The position numbers and the translations under genes are program-made. A stretch of 64,000 nucleotides of DNA from Trichoplax sp. H2. Taxonomy: Eukaryota; Placozoa; Uniplacotomia; Trichoplacea. The stretch lies in the NCBI GenBank assembly GCA_003344405.1, contig NOWV01000011.1:620001-684000 (forward strand), given 5' to 3'. The notes below the pieces were generated by a model. That model was given only the letters and a program-made list of their open reading frames with translations, was not told the DNA's origin and made no database searches. Below, piece by piece: positions 53,447 through 64,000 of the stretch (position 1 is its first letter; each line of letters begins with the position of its first letter).

Positions 53447-54501
53447 TGACGTATTGTTGTTCTGAACTCTCTATATGGATTAAGTCAACGACCAAAAAGG
53501 TGAGCGGCCAATAGATATAGTTAAATCTTCTTGCGTACAATACTACGTATACCGCTTGGATTACTGTGGAGGCTTTACATCGGGATTTTTTCGCAATGGA
53601 TACTGCACTTATTACCCATCGACATACGGTATATCCATTTGAATACAAATACCTTGATGTATTAAATTCAAAATATCATATTTGATACTTTCAAGTAAGA
53701 CAAACATACTTACTTGAATTCCGTTTAATCGACCTGATTGTGTACCATCGACATTATATCTCGACTTCTTCATTTCTCATGTACGTATCCTGTTATATTG
53801 CGATTATTATGTATTTAGAAAAAAATTGACAATGCCTTCACGACTCATAAAAGTTCTGAACGCTTGTGATATATTAGTTAGCTACATTTGTCTTTATTCT
53901 TTGTGTCTCATAATGTACAAAAATGACTGTTTTCAATAAACCTTTACAGAAATTGAAAAGATTGATAAAGATGGTATCGTTTTGCAAATGACTAGTTTTA
54001 ATTTTGCTTAAAGCTGAATGCGAGTACACCGGTATTTACAAGATTGCAGTATGAAGATAAAATTAATTTACAGGACTTTCAACTCTATGCGATTACAGCA
54101 ATATCGTTACAGAGTGTTGACTCCAGTACAATTTAAACATAAGTAAATACGTTGAAAAGATTGATATTGATTAATCTTCAAAATTATAGTGTTTTCAAAG
54201 CGATCGTAGCATTCGCGATAATTTGAGGTGGAGTAGTTTCCTGCTTAGCGTCAATTAGAATATCAAATGCGAATGATAATAGTGATTGCAGGGTTTTAAA
54301 TTACTATTACAGCCAATTCGCTAAAATGATTTTAATTTGACAATTATATAAAATGATATCAGATAGCAATTAACGTTAAATAATGTAGGAGTGGTGATGT
54401 ACAGGATCAATTGGAGAGTAGTTGCATATTAATTAACATGTAATAGACCTGTATTTAAAAGTTTCTTTATGGAGGTAAGTTGATACTTCATTTCGGTAAT
54501 A
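53447..54501. other. Convergent 3' spacer ARGLU1 / PARL
   Basis: Tail-to-tail spacer of 1.06 kb between the two stop codons. It should hold both 3' untranslated regions. Besides the AATAAA at 53935 I see no coding or repeat structure. Confidence 0.6.
53935..53940 (+). terminator. Probable polyadenylation signal of ARGLU1
   Basis: A canonical AATAAA on the plus strand, 489 bases past the ARGLU1 stop codon, precedes a run leading into the convergent PARL gene. The 3' untranslated region length is plausible. Other near-matches exist, so this is the best candidate rather than a certainty. Confidence 0.45.
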
Positions 54502-57382
54502 TTAACGAAATTTTTCCCTCAGTTTATGCCATTCACTTGCCACCGCAGTGCGTTTCTGCCAAAGATATTCCTGACCATATAGTATATACGCTCTAGGTTT
54601 GTTATGATAGCATAAAGCTTAAAATTTCTAAAGTTATGAAAACCCAGGTAATGCTTTTTTATTGTGTCTGACTAACCCTCCAAATAGTGCTCCACTTAGA
54701 TGTGCAGAATGACTCAAAAATCTCCACCTAAATAGTAGTCCTAATACATCAATGGCCATTATCGCTAGCATTCCCTAATAGTAAAAAGTGATCCTAAGTA
54801 TATTTGTAATAATGCAGCAATGGATAACATAGGGCATTTGAAAGTTCTTACGTGAGTAATTGGGAAAGAGAAAAATGGAAGAAATATTATAGATAGTTGA
54901 GTATCAGGTCTTTTCAAACATATTACTGCTAATGTTCCCATTAATGCACCAGACTAAAAGAAATCCAACCGTTCAATATTTTTACGTGGTAGTTTATATT
55001 ACATAATTTATGACACTATTCAGATTTACTTACCGCTCCAAGTCCAAACACCCGAGTGCTTCTAATTGCTAGATGATATAAGTTTTGGCCAAGTGAGGCA
55101 AACACGCCTATTAAAACAGAGTCAGATACACTGTTACACGTGTATTGTAATTGTTTACAAAGTTGAACGGATATTTAGCATGATAGCATATTCTTCAACT
55201 CTTAAAATTATCAATATTCTTTTAAGTTTCTAGGTTGTTCAGAACTCATCTACATTACCAGCTGATATGTACGTAGCGAAAAATTGCTCTTTACCAAGTA
55301 TATCTAGTGAATTGAGTCAAAATTGAGAACAGTTATTATCAAAGTAAGAATGTGTACTGAATTGCTTATTCACTTTGAAGACTGAATGAGATACTTGATA
55401 AAATTATTAAATGCTAGTAAAGTATGTGTATAACTCCCATCAAATAGTAGTACCGCATGCTAAAGGTGCAAAATTCCATAAAACAAACATATTCATGCCA
55501 AGGTGCCACCAATCGAAATGGCTGAAGGTGCTTGTTAATAGGGTTATAGATCTGCCTATATTTACGATAAGTAAAGATATTAGCTTTCAATGTTAATTCA
55601 TTTTGTAAGTAATAATAAAGAGATAGTTATCGCTATAAATGAGATTAGTAAATTCATAAATACTTTACCACTAGCAGGGTTGTTTGTAAACCATCGTACC
55701 ATAAATGGAAACAGCTTAGGGATCTTCCACAATGCAAACACTCCAGCATTAATAGCTATGATGGCTGAGTGATAAGAAAGTTCAATTAAGGCTTAGTTAG
55801 AATTAGCTATTAAGGCTAAGTTATTGATAAAATGCACATTTCTAAAGATGCAGCAATAATTGAGTTTTCAACCATCAATTGTCTATTTGCAACCATATTA
55901 ATTCTTTTCGAATTTTATAATTTAAATATGCAAGTAATTTATTTGGCTCTAACTTGTAGCAACTTTGCGACTATCCGGTAAGGAATTCCACCATCGATTG
56001 AGCTGCGAAAATGTGTAGAGACTCCATTGATTAGCTTATACAGTAATGACAATTATAATTATTTATTCTATGATGCATACAGCTAACATAATTTGAAAGG
56101 AATATAAGTTTGTTGATTGATTATACGATATCGATAGCGTTGATTAGTACAGATGTATTTCCAAAAGTGAAGTACGTTTTGTAGTCCTACCTTTCTCCTG
56201 AATTCGCCATTTTTGTATCGTGTAAAATCCTGAAAGAAATCTTTAAAAGGGCCCCGTATCCTGCTTAGCCCCATGATACCCAATGATCTCATTTTCTCAT
56301 ATTCGGCAATGATAGCACCTGTAAAGCTTACGGCACATACCTTTCAAATATAATATTAAATGTAGTTGTTACACTTTTATGAAGGGTAATATAGTAATAT
56401 CACATAATTAAATATTGCAGCCACGCAAGCTTACAGCAACACTGAATATGAACGGTTTCGTTACTAAGTTACGAAAGCTTGCATTCCGGTTCTTCTCATG
56501 CATATAACGGTCCGTAAATTTGTCAGCATTGTCATGTGTGCTACGTCTTAATTGTCCCGGTCTAAACTGATGGCGGACAGCGTCCAATCGGAAGGGATTG
56601 TGCGTAGAGATATTTCTAAAGTAGAATTAAATAGAACTTATTTAGTGACTATTACTTCATTCATTATTAACATATAATCGATTCGTTATTGGAGATTCAA
56701 ACAATAATGTTCAACTTATTTTTGTTATTTGCTACAAGGAATCGGATCGCAAACATACATAAAACTGGCGATATCATGCTATCCACAATGTAGTATACTT
56801 AGGAGAAATCCATTATTAATTATTGGTCTTAAATGTTGAATATGCAGCATCTATTTGACCACTGCGTTTATTATGAGCACTAATCTCAGCAGTAATAGGA
56901 ATTACAGGTCGTGTTGATAAACTAATCATAGCGTCCGTGACAGCCTAAAGTAATGATAATAATCCAGAATGTACAGTAGAATGAATCAGATATCTCTCTC
57001 TATATACAGTACATGAAAGTAGTTCCTTCTGATGCTGCTAATACAAGTCTTGTATCATTATTATTTCTCTTACTTCTGCAGAAAAATATCCCAGTCTCAC
57101 TATTTGATTAATAGAATTACTGCATAGGTACTGTAATGAACACAAATTGCACTCGATCGTCATTGCTAATTTATAGTCATTTGCATGGCATTGGCGCTCT
57201 AGTATTTAGTGAGTTAATTTGTAATGCAAGGTCAAGATTTAGCGCTGATAGCATATAAGATATGCACTTAACGATCAATAATAGAATTGATCATTTATTC
57301 TCAAGGCGTCTACGTACCTGATGCAGAGTCTAGGCAAGCCCCTCGAGATTGCAGTAACCGTTGTTAAACCATTGATCATCAT
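54502..57382 (-). CDS. PARL: Mitochondrial rhomboid protease PARL
   Basis: Intramembrane serine protease of the mitochondrial inner membrane, which in animals cleaves PINK1, PGAM5 and other imported proteins. Eleven exons join in frame: 57318-57382, 56435-56615, 56191-56340, 55954-56002, 55669-55764, 55454-55555, 55259-55303, 55034-55107, 54852-54953, 54677-54774, 54502-54592; 350 residues (human 379). The N-terminus is rich in Arg, Ser and Thr with no acids for over 25 residues, a good presequence. A first helix around 75-96 precedes the rhomboid core (the extra helix of PARL-type rhomboids). Core motifs: HLGMN (His198, Asn202), catalytic Ser255 in GLGASGAL, and catalytic His313 in HSAHLSGALFG. 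The Ser codon is the first of exon 9. Start chosen at the first of two adjacent ATG codons; translation from the second is equally possible. Shares a 1.03-kb divergent promoter region with COG3. Confidence 0.94.
56816..57075 (-). other. Exon-like open segments inside PARL intron 1
   Basis: Two segments on the minus strand look like exons but do not fit PARL. Segment 56816-56944 follows a CTTTAG acceptor and encodes 42 residues (AVTDAMISLSTRPVIPITAE and more) before TAA. Segment 57013-57075 follows TTTTTCTGCAG and reads SKRNNNDTRLVLAASEGTTF with a GTACTG donor. The phases I infer for the two do not join cleanly, and I recognise no family. They may be alternative 5' exons, a nested gene or chance. 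Confidence 0.2.
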
Positions 57383-58412
57383 CGTCGCTTGAACACTATC
57401 GAGACTTCTCCTAAGGGTATACTCTCATGTACTCTACACACCGCCAGTTGTTCAATGAATATACACTGTACAAGAAATGATTGCCTGTGATTCCTTAGCT
57501 CATGTAATTTCCTATTGAGATGTTATTAAAGCTAGTGGATATTGTTATTGATTAATTGAAGATTTGTAGTCTTGTATTATAGGAGGAAGGAGCTGAGTTG
57601 CGTGCAGAGCCGATCGTCGGGTTGTCTTTCACACGCTTGACTACTGTACGAAATGATGGAAGATTTTCATACTAAGTGAGCATCGATTGTACACTTTCCG
57701 GTATTCATGTTTTGGGCTGCATACACGACATAGTACTGTGCCATTATACTGTAGTACCGTACAGTACAGTATTGCACACTCTATGCACAGTGTACACGTC
57801 AGCTACGTACAGTATAGTACTGTGTGTACTGTAAGCTTCTACCGTACAAAGATATCACGATACAGTACAAATCACTCTGGGAGTATCCCGCCATCTATTT
57901 CACCCATTGCTGTATGCACAGTGTACTGTACAACACAGTACAATGTACTGTACAGTACAAGATGCATGTCGGAGTACTTAGTACTGTAGTACTGTAGTGT
58001 ACAGTATTGCACACTCCATGCACAGTGTACAGTGTACAGTGTACAGTACAAGAGGCATACCGGTGTACTGTACACTGTACGGTACAGTACTGTACTGTAC
58101 TGTACTGTACTACACATACTGTACTGTACAGTACAGTAGTTTACAGCCCGTACTGTAAACTACAGTACTAGAAAACTTTGAATAGCAGTACGCAAACATG
58201 ATGCCATACTGTATTCAGTAGAAAGCTAGATCCAATTGACGTACAGTACAGTACAGTTGCTACCCATATTGGCTAATGCACTGTAGCTAGTCGCCCTAAA
58301 AAGTACTGTACACTTACTGACTGAACTGCAGTATCAAACGTCATCATAAGCCCAAAACAAAGCCACTGATGCCAAATCAGCCAAAACGCCTGCAAAATCT
58401 GCCAAAGTGAAC
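57383..58412. promoter_or_regulatory. Divergent promoter region PARL / COG3
   Basis: The start codons of PARL (minus) and COG3 (plus) are 1.03 kb apart and point away from each other, so both promoters lie here. More than half of the interval is a flipping TACAG/CTGTA array (57734-58260). The 150 bases before COG3 are free of it and rich in AGCCAAA-like short repeats (AAAGCCACTG, ATCAGCCAAAA, ATCTGCCAAAG). No TATA box could be assigned. Confidence 0.55.
57734..58260. repeat. Flipping TACAG/CTGTA array upstream of COG3
   Basis: Same pentamer and same orientation switching as the array at 48961-49515. An island, CAGTATTGCACACTCTATGCACAGTGTACA, seen at 57768 recurs almost unchanged at 58003, and TACAAGATGCATGTCGG recurs as TACAAGAGGCATACCGG, so a unit of about 235 bp was duplicated. 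Runs such as CTGTACTGTACTGTACTGTAC near 58088 face TACAG runs within tens of bases, allowing stable hairpins. Flanking open frames over it are artefacts of the stop-free repeat. Confidence 0.9.
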
Positions 58413-61400
58413 ATGGCGGCGTTGTCTTCTGTTCGTTCCAAGCAGGGCAATAAGAGCCAAATGGATCAATTGTCCTTATGGAATAGCAAGAATGAATGTA
58501 TTGCTCCTCTAAGCGAGAGCCAAATCGATAGTATTCACCAGTTGGCTTTGCTATCCAGACATTTACCTATGCCATCTGATGTTACTCAGGTAGGTCTAGG
58601 ATTAGCATTATCAGTCAAGGATGGCCATGCAATGGCTGGAAGGAAGCGATCTTATTTTAGCATAGAACGATTGATAATTGTGTTTTGACGCAGTGTTATA
58701 GCTTTTACGATGCATATTAGGTAGTGTAGTATAATTTGTCTTTGTGGATTACATAGAATGTTTTATTTATGATATATAGACGACGATGAAAGCGGAAATC
58801 AAGGATGAAAAAGATCAAGCAAAGTCGATCAGTTCTATACCCGCTTCTCCACGATCGCCTAATATGCCAGAATCGTTTGAAAATCATGGCATGAAACAAC
58901 CTGTCGAAACAGCACAACAGGTATTAATCTGACTAAATTGGAACCAATAGAAACACTTAAATCATTCCATCGTACTCTCTCTTGTCTATAATGATATTAC
59001 AGCGCTGTCGTTGCTTTCTTTAAATTCGTCAATCATCACTATGGCAGCAAGAACTGGATGTCAGAGTCATCATTAATGGCGACATGTAGCAATGCATTGT
59101 AACACTTTATTCCTTTTTCTAGTTCTTTTCTTGGTTCGCAGATGTTGAATTACAGATGGAAAGTGAACAGGAACAAGAATATAGGTCAGTTGCAAGCTAA
59201 GTGGCGTATACAGCCGCCTTCGTACTTGTTAATTTACGGCTACTCTGACGAGTACAATGTTGCTATCAGCAGTGGTAAAACACCTGCGTAGATATAAAGA
59301 TAGACGCATTAGTTACGTTATCAACTTGGACTGCACTTTGACCAATGACAATATTGGAGGTTTTACAGCTTCTTAAAGAATTCTTTTAATATGAACTATT
59401 GTTACCTTTGAAAATAGTAATCATTTCCTTTACAAGTTACCCTACAGTGTTATAGTTTCACTTTTACTGCAAAAGGTGATGTTATCGGGATTGGTTTAGA
59501 AATGAAATCAAATAGAATGATATGTAATTTGAATGATAGAGCATACAGCGATCAACTTGATCAATATTACCAGCTGTGTACGAGCATCGAAGAACAGATT
59601 GATAATGCTTTATATCACTTGGAAGAATTAAAAGATCAGCATGTTACGGTTTCCACTAAAGCGAATACATTGCACGCTGCTTGTGAAAAATTACTAGCAG
59701 AGCAAGTGAGTTAATTCACGCTATTTTATCTTTTCGGCTTATTTGTTCAAGGTATTTTTACTAGGTATTTTAGTGTATAACGCTTACCATTGTGCTAGTA
59801 AAAATATTTTACCATATTCTTACATCGTACTTCGAAACTAAAGCATGCAAATAACTTTGATGTTAGTAGTACATTGCACAATACTGCCTGTTTTAGAATT
59901 TGTAATGTTCGTCAATAGATTAAGTATCTATTATTTTGTGTACTTTAAGACAAAGCTGATGACTGTTGCTGAAAGTATAAATAACAAATTATCCTACTTT
60001 AACGAATTGGAAAAATTAAGTCGGGTATGTAAATGATAATTAAAACAAATTCCATTGTAGTTGGTAAACTATTGAAGATATTAAGGAATGGGGCAATGAA
60101 TTCATTTTTTACTTATTCTGATAGAAATTAAGTTTACCAACACTCTCGGTTACATCTGAGGCGTTTGCTAATATCCTTGCAAGACTTGATGAATGTCTTA
60201 GTTTCCTACAGTTAAATGTAAGTTATGTAAATACCCATCGATGATTATGTACTATTAGATTTATTGATTTATTTCTGTACCTTTATTAATTTTATAAATT
60301 TGTGTTGCTTTTATTTTCTAGCCAAGCTATAAGGAATCACAGATTTATACTCTGCGATTTCGTCAATGCTTACTCAGGTCATTAAATATGATAAAGCATT
60401 ATGTAGTGTCTAGGTTCAAAAATACCACACAGATAATTCTCAAACAGGTACTGTGTACTCTAGTTTCAATTTTAGTGCAACCTATAAGCGTATTTATAGA
60501 CTATGATCTAGTGTATCTTATATGCGAGTATGTACAAGCCTACCGACTTAAAATTTAAATTAAAACAAATTTTATAGACTAATCGAGTAATACCTCCGGA
60601 AAGAGTATTTACTGAATATTACAATAACTTTCGTACGAGCTCAGCGAAAGTGAAGGTATGCAATTCTATTGGATATCCACAACGTTTGGTAATCGTTATT
60701 TTATAATTCCTAAATTGAATATACTTTGTTATTAGGTTGTTACTGAACTAGTGGAACAACGGGCAAATAAAAGCAAAGAGTAAGGACTAAAAATATAAAA
60801 TTGTTCTATGGATGCGCCATGTAACCTTATTATCTATTGATAGGTATTTTGCGCTATTGCAAGACTGCCGCCAGTGTTATACAACTCAACGAATTGCAAT
60901 TATGACAGGCTATATTCAAAGATGGATTCAAACTATTCTACAAGAGCATCTTCGCGATCATTGTGCCCAGGTAGATGATGAAAGTATACTGCAATGATGG
61001 ATACATACTTTGTTGCTTTGGAAAAAGTTTATCATAGTAAAACCAAGTTTCCATCTAATAGGTTCGAGCAGGCTGCAAATTTATGCTGCATGTCTGCCAC
61101 GATGAATACGAGTTATATTTTAATTTCTATGGTATGGGAAGCGATGAAATTAGGTTAGCCAAAAAAGCAATTAGTAAATGTGTTGACACGAGTAATATAT
61201 CGCCCCTTCGTTTACACTTTTCTATCACATATTATAGTCAGCTTTTAGAATACTTTTCGAATTGCTTATACACATCCTTGCGACCTGTTATTATCAAAAT
61301 AAATCACTTGGAAACCCTCGCAGAACTTTGTTCAATCTTAAAGGTAATCACCATTGATATATTGTTAAAGGCGTCTATGTCTGAAATAGTTACATATTTT

Positions 61401-63649
61401 ATTGAACTGCGTTGAAACAGAGTTTCTGATACGAGATAAATTGATACTTGCAGACTGAATTATTGGAAGATCAAATCATTCCTAAAGGTAAACTAGAAAT
61501 ATGAGCTTGTCATTTTAACTGCAAAACTTGATAACTCATTCCTGATATGCCATTTCCAAGGTGACGAGCTAGCAGCGTTCGGTTTAATTGTTTCTAATAT
61601 GCTCGAAGATGTACAAGAGAGGCTTGTATATCGAGCACAGGTAAAATTGTTTGTTGTTACTGTTGTATATTACTAATATAGTATTGGTATATTTGATTGG
61701 ACTTGTATTGACGCTCTTGCTAATTATTTTATTTATTAGGCATATATTCAAAACGATATTGATAGATATAATCCAGCACCAGGAGATTTAGCTTATCCTG
61801 ACAAATTGCAAATGATTCATGACATGGAAGTAAATATCATTTAAGTACAATTTTATGCTAGGGTAATGAAATTATGCATGCAGTACCACATGATGCTACT
61901 AGGGCTATTATTGTATTTTGACAATAGCAAAAGCAAACGCCTGAAGATAAAGAAGGATTAGATGATAGCTTTACTGATCCTGAAATGACTTCTATACCGC
62001 TTGGATCTTCAACCCCAATGAACCGACCAATGCAACCGCTACCAGTAGTTCCAACCGCAGATTCATATGCTATGTGGTATCCAACTGTGCGTCGCACATT
62101 GCTATGCTTGTCAAAATTATACAGATGTGTTGATGTAAGTAGGATGATTTAGTGAGCCTCTGCGAAGATATCGCTTAAATGTAGTTTTCACTTTTTCATT
62201 TAGAAATATATCTTTGAAGGACTATCCCAGGAAGCTATTTCTGTCTGCATCCGATCTTTAATCAAAGCTAGTCAAATGATTATAAGCAAAAAGGTTGCTG
62301 AGATTTTCAATATCATCTGAGTTAGTAACAACGAATTAAAATGCAGAATTATTTTCTTTTTGAATAGAGTAAAACCGATGGCTACCTATTTATTATTAAA
62401 CATATATTAATATTACGAGAACAAATAGCCCCATTTGAAGTCGAATTTGCCGTGAAAGAAACTTCACTTGACTTTAGCCATATTAAAGGTTTAACAATAC
62501 TTTTTAATACTTGAAATATTTTTTAATGTCTACTAACATCGCTTCTTGGTGTAAAATTGTTGTAGATGTTGCGTACGATTTGTACTTGAAGGGTCGCAAA
62601 GGTTTGACGTTGGATAGTAATAACACTGTTCTAAAGTTACTACTGGATGTAAGCTCAACTATAACGATAATTTTTTTTAAAATAAAATTGATTAAAAATT
62701 CGATTTGGAGGGAAATGATCTATAAAATCATATTGTTTTTATCTAGGGTATTCCGCATGTCACTGAAAGTTACGTCGATTCTAAAGAAAATGTGAATAAG
62801 AATTTAAAGGAATATTGTCAACTATTTATAAATCATGTCACAGATCTGTTTGTAGCTCCTATTAAAGCATTTATGGATAGGGTAAGTATTGCATTTTCTA
62901 AACATTGTTCGTATGTAAGAAAATATCTGAGCTACGTTTTGATTTTAAAATAAATTTGTGCGGTAATATAGGCAGAAGTGATTTTGTCAATGGACAAGAA
63001 CAACTCTAAAAATAATAAGGTTTTTCTGGCAAAACAACCTTTCGCGCAACCTGGCAAGTTATTTACAAATACAAACTATAATTTTATGTTCTCAGTTTTA
63101 GCAGTTAATTTATGGTTATATTTTTCTGAAATCCTTTAGAAAAAGTTCGTGAAGTTATTAATGAAACGTATACAGGTATAAAAAGAAAGGTTACCGGCAT
63201 TTTAATGAGTATGTCTATTTATTTGTCCAACAAAGATACCGAATACATTCTATTTAAGCCAATTAAGGTAATAACGAATTAGTTTAGGTTTTTCTTATTG
63301 AATCGTTCGACGTGATTTAAACTATCATGATTTCCTGGATCGCTAAAATTTAATATTTGGCGTATAATTAGGCGAATGTATTACAAACTTTTAAGAAGGC
63401 ATCAGAACTGATTTCGTCAAATTATTCTGATGAAGACCAACAAATTATAGGCTGTCCATCTCAAGATCAGGTAATTACATCGTTAGATGTTATATATATT
63501 AAAGACTTTATCACAAAATTCTTCCATGAGGATGTCTTGAATGTCTTTTACAGTCAACACAACTGTTATAGTTATGCATTTCTTATTTTGTTTACTTACT
63601 AAATTAGGTTACAATGCTACTTGCAACAACGAAAGTAGCAGAAGATTGA
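58413..63649 (+). CDS. COG3: Conserved oligomeric Golgi complex subunit 3
   Basis: Subunit of lobe A of the COG tether, needed for retrograde traffic and enzyme recycling in the Golgi. 24 exons join in frame: 58413-58589, 58780-58920, 59123-59184, 59540-59705, 59950-60024, 60125-60217, 60322-60447, 60578-60655, 60736-60779, 60844-60970, 61062-61153, 61238-61343, 61454-61487, 61561-61640, 61740-61829, 61928-62134, 62204-62293, 62368-62488, 62566-62648, 62747-62881, 62972-63053, 63140-63267, 63372-63470, 63608-63649. The product has 825 residues (human 828). Recognisable blocks in order: [65 protein letters not shown]. The start is the ATG at 58413 because it sits in the conserved N-terminal exon; an upstream in-frame GTG was ignored. 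The intron after 63053 uses a GC donor. Several exons are under 50 nt. Compared with human, a short piece around the exon 18-19 junction is missing. Confidence 0.95.
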
Positions 63650-64000
63650 AACGTTACGAGATTATAATATTAAGAATTCTATTATTAGCAACAGTGTGGC
63701 TTTTATTGCAAACAATGCAATTTGTATATATGTTAAAATTGAAGCTTGCTTCATCATTTTCCCTTTCAAATTAACTTGTCCATAATATAATGTATTGAGC
63801 AGTCTTTATAGCACTAAGATTATATCGATCTGTGATAATTTTTGTTTTGAAACAGCAAAATATGCGGCTATATTTAGCAACGGTAGCAACGGTAGCAACG
63901 TGAAGTTATTGCTACTCTCTTTACTGTACTGTATGTATGTCTCTAACTGCTATTACAATTTGGAAACTAAATCAAAATTTTTATTAAACATTTGTAACCT
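63650..64000. other. 3' flank of COG3
   Basis: This holds the presumed COG3 3' untranslated region. A 9-bp unit, GGTAGCAAC, is repeated about three times at 63875-63900, and a short TACTGTACTGTATG run follows at about 63924, echoing the pentamer arrays. No further gene is visible before the window ends. Confidence 0.5.

Noticed and set aside
57687-58117. Open frames of 81-100 codons on both strands upstream of COG3
   Set aside because: Same cause: the pentamer array. No similarity to any family and no splice context.
61858-62097. Minus-strand 79-codon open frame
   Set aside because: Antisense to COG3 exon 61928-62134, which is well conserved.
1-64000. Transposons, CRISPR-like arrays, tRNA or rRNA genes, viral insertions
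   Set aside because: I found no transposase, reverse transcriptase or capsid motifs, no regular spacer arrays and no tRNA-like cloverleaf by eye; the regular repeats present are simple tandem duplications or pentamers.

Overview
This window is nuclear DNA from an animal. It is AT-rich, almost all of its genes are split by spliceosomal introns, and four of its genes are clear orthologues of widely conserved animal genes: DNAH2 (axonemal dynein), ARGLU1, PARL and COG3. A tandem family of class C G-protein-coupled receptors, the metazoan ciliary dynein and the vertebrate-like gene lengths together suggest an early-branching, ciliated animal. A placozoan (Trichoplax/Hoilungia type) is my best guess, but this is inference and not proven by the sequence.

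Layout. (1) 1-29.8 kb is a head-to-tail array of metabotropic-glutamate-receptor-like genes, all on the minus strand. There are three complete two-exon genes (7322-11565, 14272-18831, 20945-26657) and the first exon of a fourth (2440-3004) whose second exon lies off the left edge. All four share one phase-1 intron at the same codon of the ligand-binding domain. The spacers contain decayed pieces of further family members (about 3.67-3.87, 13.53-13.77, 19.29-19.50 and 19.82-19.96 kb) and many two- or three-copy tandem duplications with periods of about 75-170 bp. (2) 29843-47361, minus strand, is a complete dynein heavy chain 2 gene. I could join 31 exons in frame (4496 residues), including one 8546-bp exon that carries nearly the whole motor. 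(3) 50170-53446, plus strand, is ARGLU1 (5 exons, 216 residues). (4) 54502-57382, minus strand, is the mitochondrial rhomboid protease PARL (11 exons, 350 residues). (5) 58413-63649, plus strand, is Golgi tether subunit COG3 (24 exons, 825 residues), complete.

DNAH2/ARGLU1 and PARL/COG3 are divergent pairs. Both divergent intergenic regions hold arrays of the pentamer TACAG that flip repeatedly into the opposite orientation (CTGTA), giving strongly self-complementary DNA. ARGLU1 and PARL converge across a 1.06-kb spacer. The receptors would act at the cell surface, DNAH2 in motile cilia, ARGLU1 in the nucleus, PARL in the mitochondrial inner membrane and COG3 at the Golgi. Apart from the receptor family, the neighbours show no obvious shared pathway.

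The most notable points are: the receptor array with loss of the consensus amino-acid-binding residues and with decaying relics; the giant DNAH2 exon beside intron-rich flanks; the flipping TACAG arrays in both divergent promoters; micro-exons of 29 and 23 nt; and a GC-AG intron in COG3. Exon boundaries were read by eye from splice signals, reading frame and family similarity; no alignment program was run.
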